Origin: CAVBBU01 sp963593765
GTDB lineage: Bacteria > Bacillota > Clostridia > Lachnospirales > Lachnospiraceae
DNA: 21,451 bases
Direction: 5' to 3'
NCBI GenBank assembly: GCA_963593765.1
Contig: CAVBBU010000026.1
Location: forward strand, 1-21,451
Shown: piece after piece, positions 20,858 through 21,451 of the stretch
Layout of the letters: the number at the start of each line of letters is the position of its first letter
Numbering within the stretch: the first letter of the stretch is position 1
Made by a program: the position numbers and the translations under genes
The notes under the pieces: model-generated
Seen by the model: the letters and a program-made list of their open reading frames with translations, nothing else
The model's database searches: none
What the model was told of the DNA's origin: nothing

Positions 20858-21451
20858 TTATCTATGCAAAAGCTTCTTAAGCATATTCTTTGCCTTGCAT
20901 GGAATAAACATTATTAGTCTTCCAACCTTATAGGTTGTAGAGCTCTCTATTTCGTGGCTCCAGTTCTCAGCGGTATTTACTCTTTCATTTGCTCTTTTCA
21001 CATTTTCCTTGGCTATATCAGCATCTCGTTTTTCTTTAAACCAATCACAGATATATGCTTCAAAAAGCATTTTTTGCACTGGGTCAATACCGTTTATGAC
21101 TTCTTTTTCGCAAATGTCTAATTGTGCATATCTATTTCTTGCCAGTGACAGTAAATGCCTTTCGATTTGTATGGCAACATCAATAGACTCATCATCTAAA
21201 GCCACTTTAGAAAAGAAATCCTGAATCTTTATAAATCCACAAAAACATCCGTATGCATTTTCAAAGGTTAACCTTCGTGTCATTGTAGAATCATCTCTAT
21301 AGCGTCTTTTATAAAAACTCTTATGAATATAGCCTGTGCGATATGCACTCATTATACATTGTGGTGTAAATAATTCATCCTCATGAATAATTCCCTCAGC
21401 AAATTTAATATTATTGGATATAACAAAATCTCTACTTAATAAATACAGACA
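20858..21451 (-). CDS. Glycosyltransferase family 2 protein, C-terminal part (5' end off the window)
   Basis: The frame stays open from the TAA at 20858-20860 to the right edge, giving 198 visible codons including the stop (197 residues), so the ATG at 21352 is internal. The segment IKFAEGIIHEDELFTPQCI (about residues 16-34 of the visible part) followed by GYIHKSFYKRRYRDDSTMT is characteristic of the acceptor-side region of GT2 enzymes. These transfer sugars in capsular or cell-surface polysaccharide synthesis, and the ED of HEDE is the likely catalytic pair. The rest is a helical tail rich in Glu/Lys ending in a basic hydrophobic stretch (GRLIMFIPCKAKNMLKKLLHR region) that may touch the membrane. 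The donor sugar cannot be told. Confidence 0.82.
   Translation of the reverse strand, partial: CLYLLSRDFVISNNIKFAEGIIHEDELFTPQCIMSAYRTGYIHKSFYKRRYRDDSTMTRRLTFENAYGCFCGFIKIQDFFSKVALDDESIDVAIQIERHLLSLARNRYAQLDICEKEVINGIDPVQKMLFEAYICDWFKEKRDADIAKENVKRANERVNTAENWSHEIESSTTYKVGRLIMFIPCKAKNMLKKLLHR

Noticed and set aside
1..21451. CRISPR arrays, insertion sequences, tRNA or rRNA genes
   Set aside because: No spaced direct repeats, no transposase or terminal repeats around a gene, and no tRNA- or rRNA-like sequence was seen on either strand.

Overview
This is a low-GC window from what looks like an anaerobic Bacillota (Clostridia) chromosome, probably Lachnospiraceae-like. The assignment is inferred from ATP-type PEP carboxykinase, a SUF operon with SufU, type I-beta DAHP synthase, class-II-like EPSP synthase, secreted cadherin-like beta-sandwich proteins and heavy use of ATA for Ile and CTT for Leu. 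A 114-base run of N inside tyrA shows it is a scaffolded draft assembly.

Layout. 1-251: 3' end of a branched-chain amino acid carrier (BrnQ-like) with its terminator, then a long palindromic hairpin element. 547-2151 (-): pckA with terminator and a clear sigma-A promoter. 2515-5442 (+): copper-response operon csoR-copA, with two CsoR-type boxes on a consensus promoter. CopA carries a C-terminal CopZ-like domain that has its own Shine-Dalgarno and ATG, so a free chaperone could be made from inside the gene. 5451-6725 (-): an AAA/DUF4143 ATPase with codon use unlike its neighbours, packed 8 bases from the end of copA. 6932-8116 (-): an MFS transporter. 8323-12058 (+): aromatic amino acid genes aroF-tyrA-aroA behind a promoter and a leader hairpin. 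12159-15913 (-): two cell-envelope genes, a secreted SH3/glucosaminidase-type peptidoglycan hydrolase and a membrane-anchored cadherin-like protein with a very acidic cytoplasmic tail. 16035-20662 (-): complete Fe-S assembly operon sufC-sufB-sufD-sufS-sufU. 20858 to the right edge (-): C-terminal part of a GT2 glycosyltransferase.

The suf genes form a closed system. SufBC2D is the scaffold, SufS releases sulfur from cysteine and SufU accepts it. In aromatic synthesis, AroF starts the shikimate pathway, AroA performs its penultimate step and TyrA commits prephenate to tyrosine. CsoR represses, and copper relieves, export by CopA, fed by the CopZ-like domain.

The least explained part is the 5' leader of the suf operon (20693-20844, minus strand). 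It has an Rrf2/IscR-like inverted repeat over the -35, a terminator-like hairpin with a U6 tract at the expected transcription start, and then a 79-nt region that folds by eye into a three-way junction closed by a 12-bp stem. I do not recognise it as a known riboswitch. The in-frame copA/copZ arrangement is the second most interesting signal.
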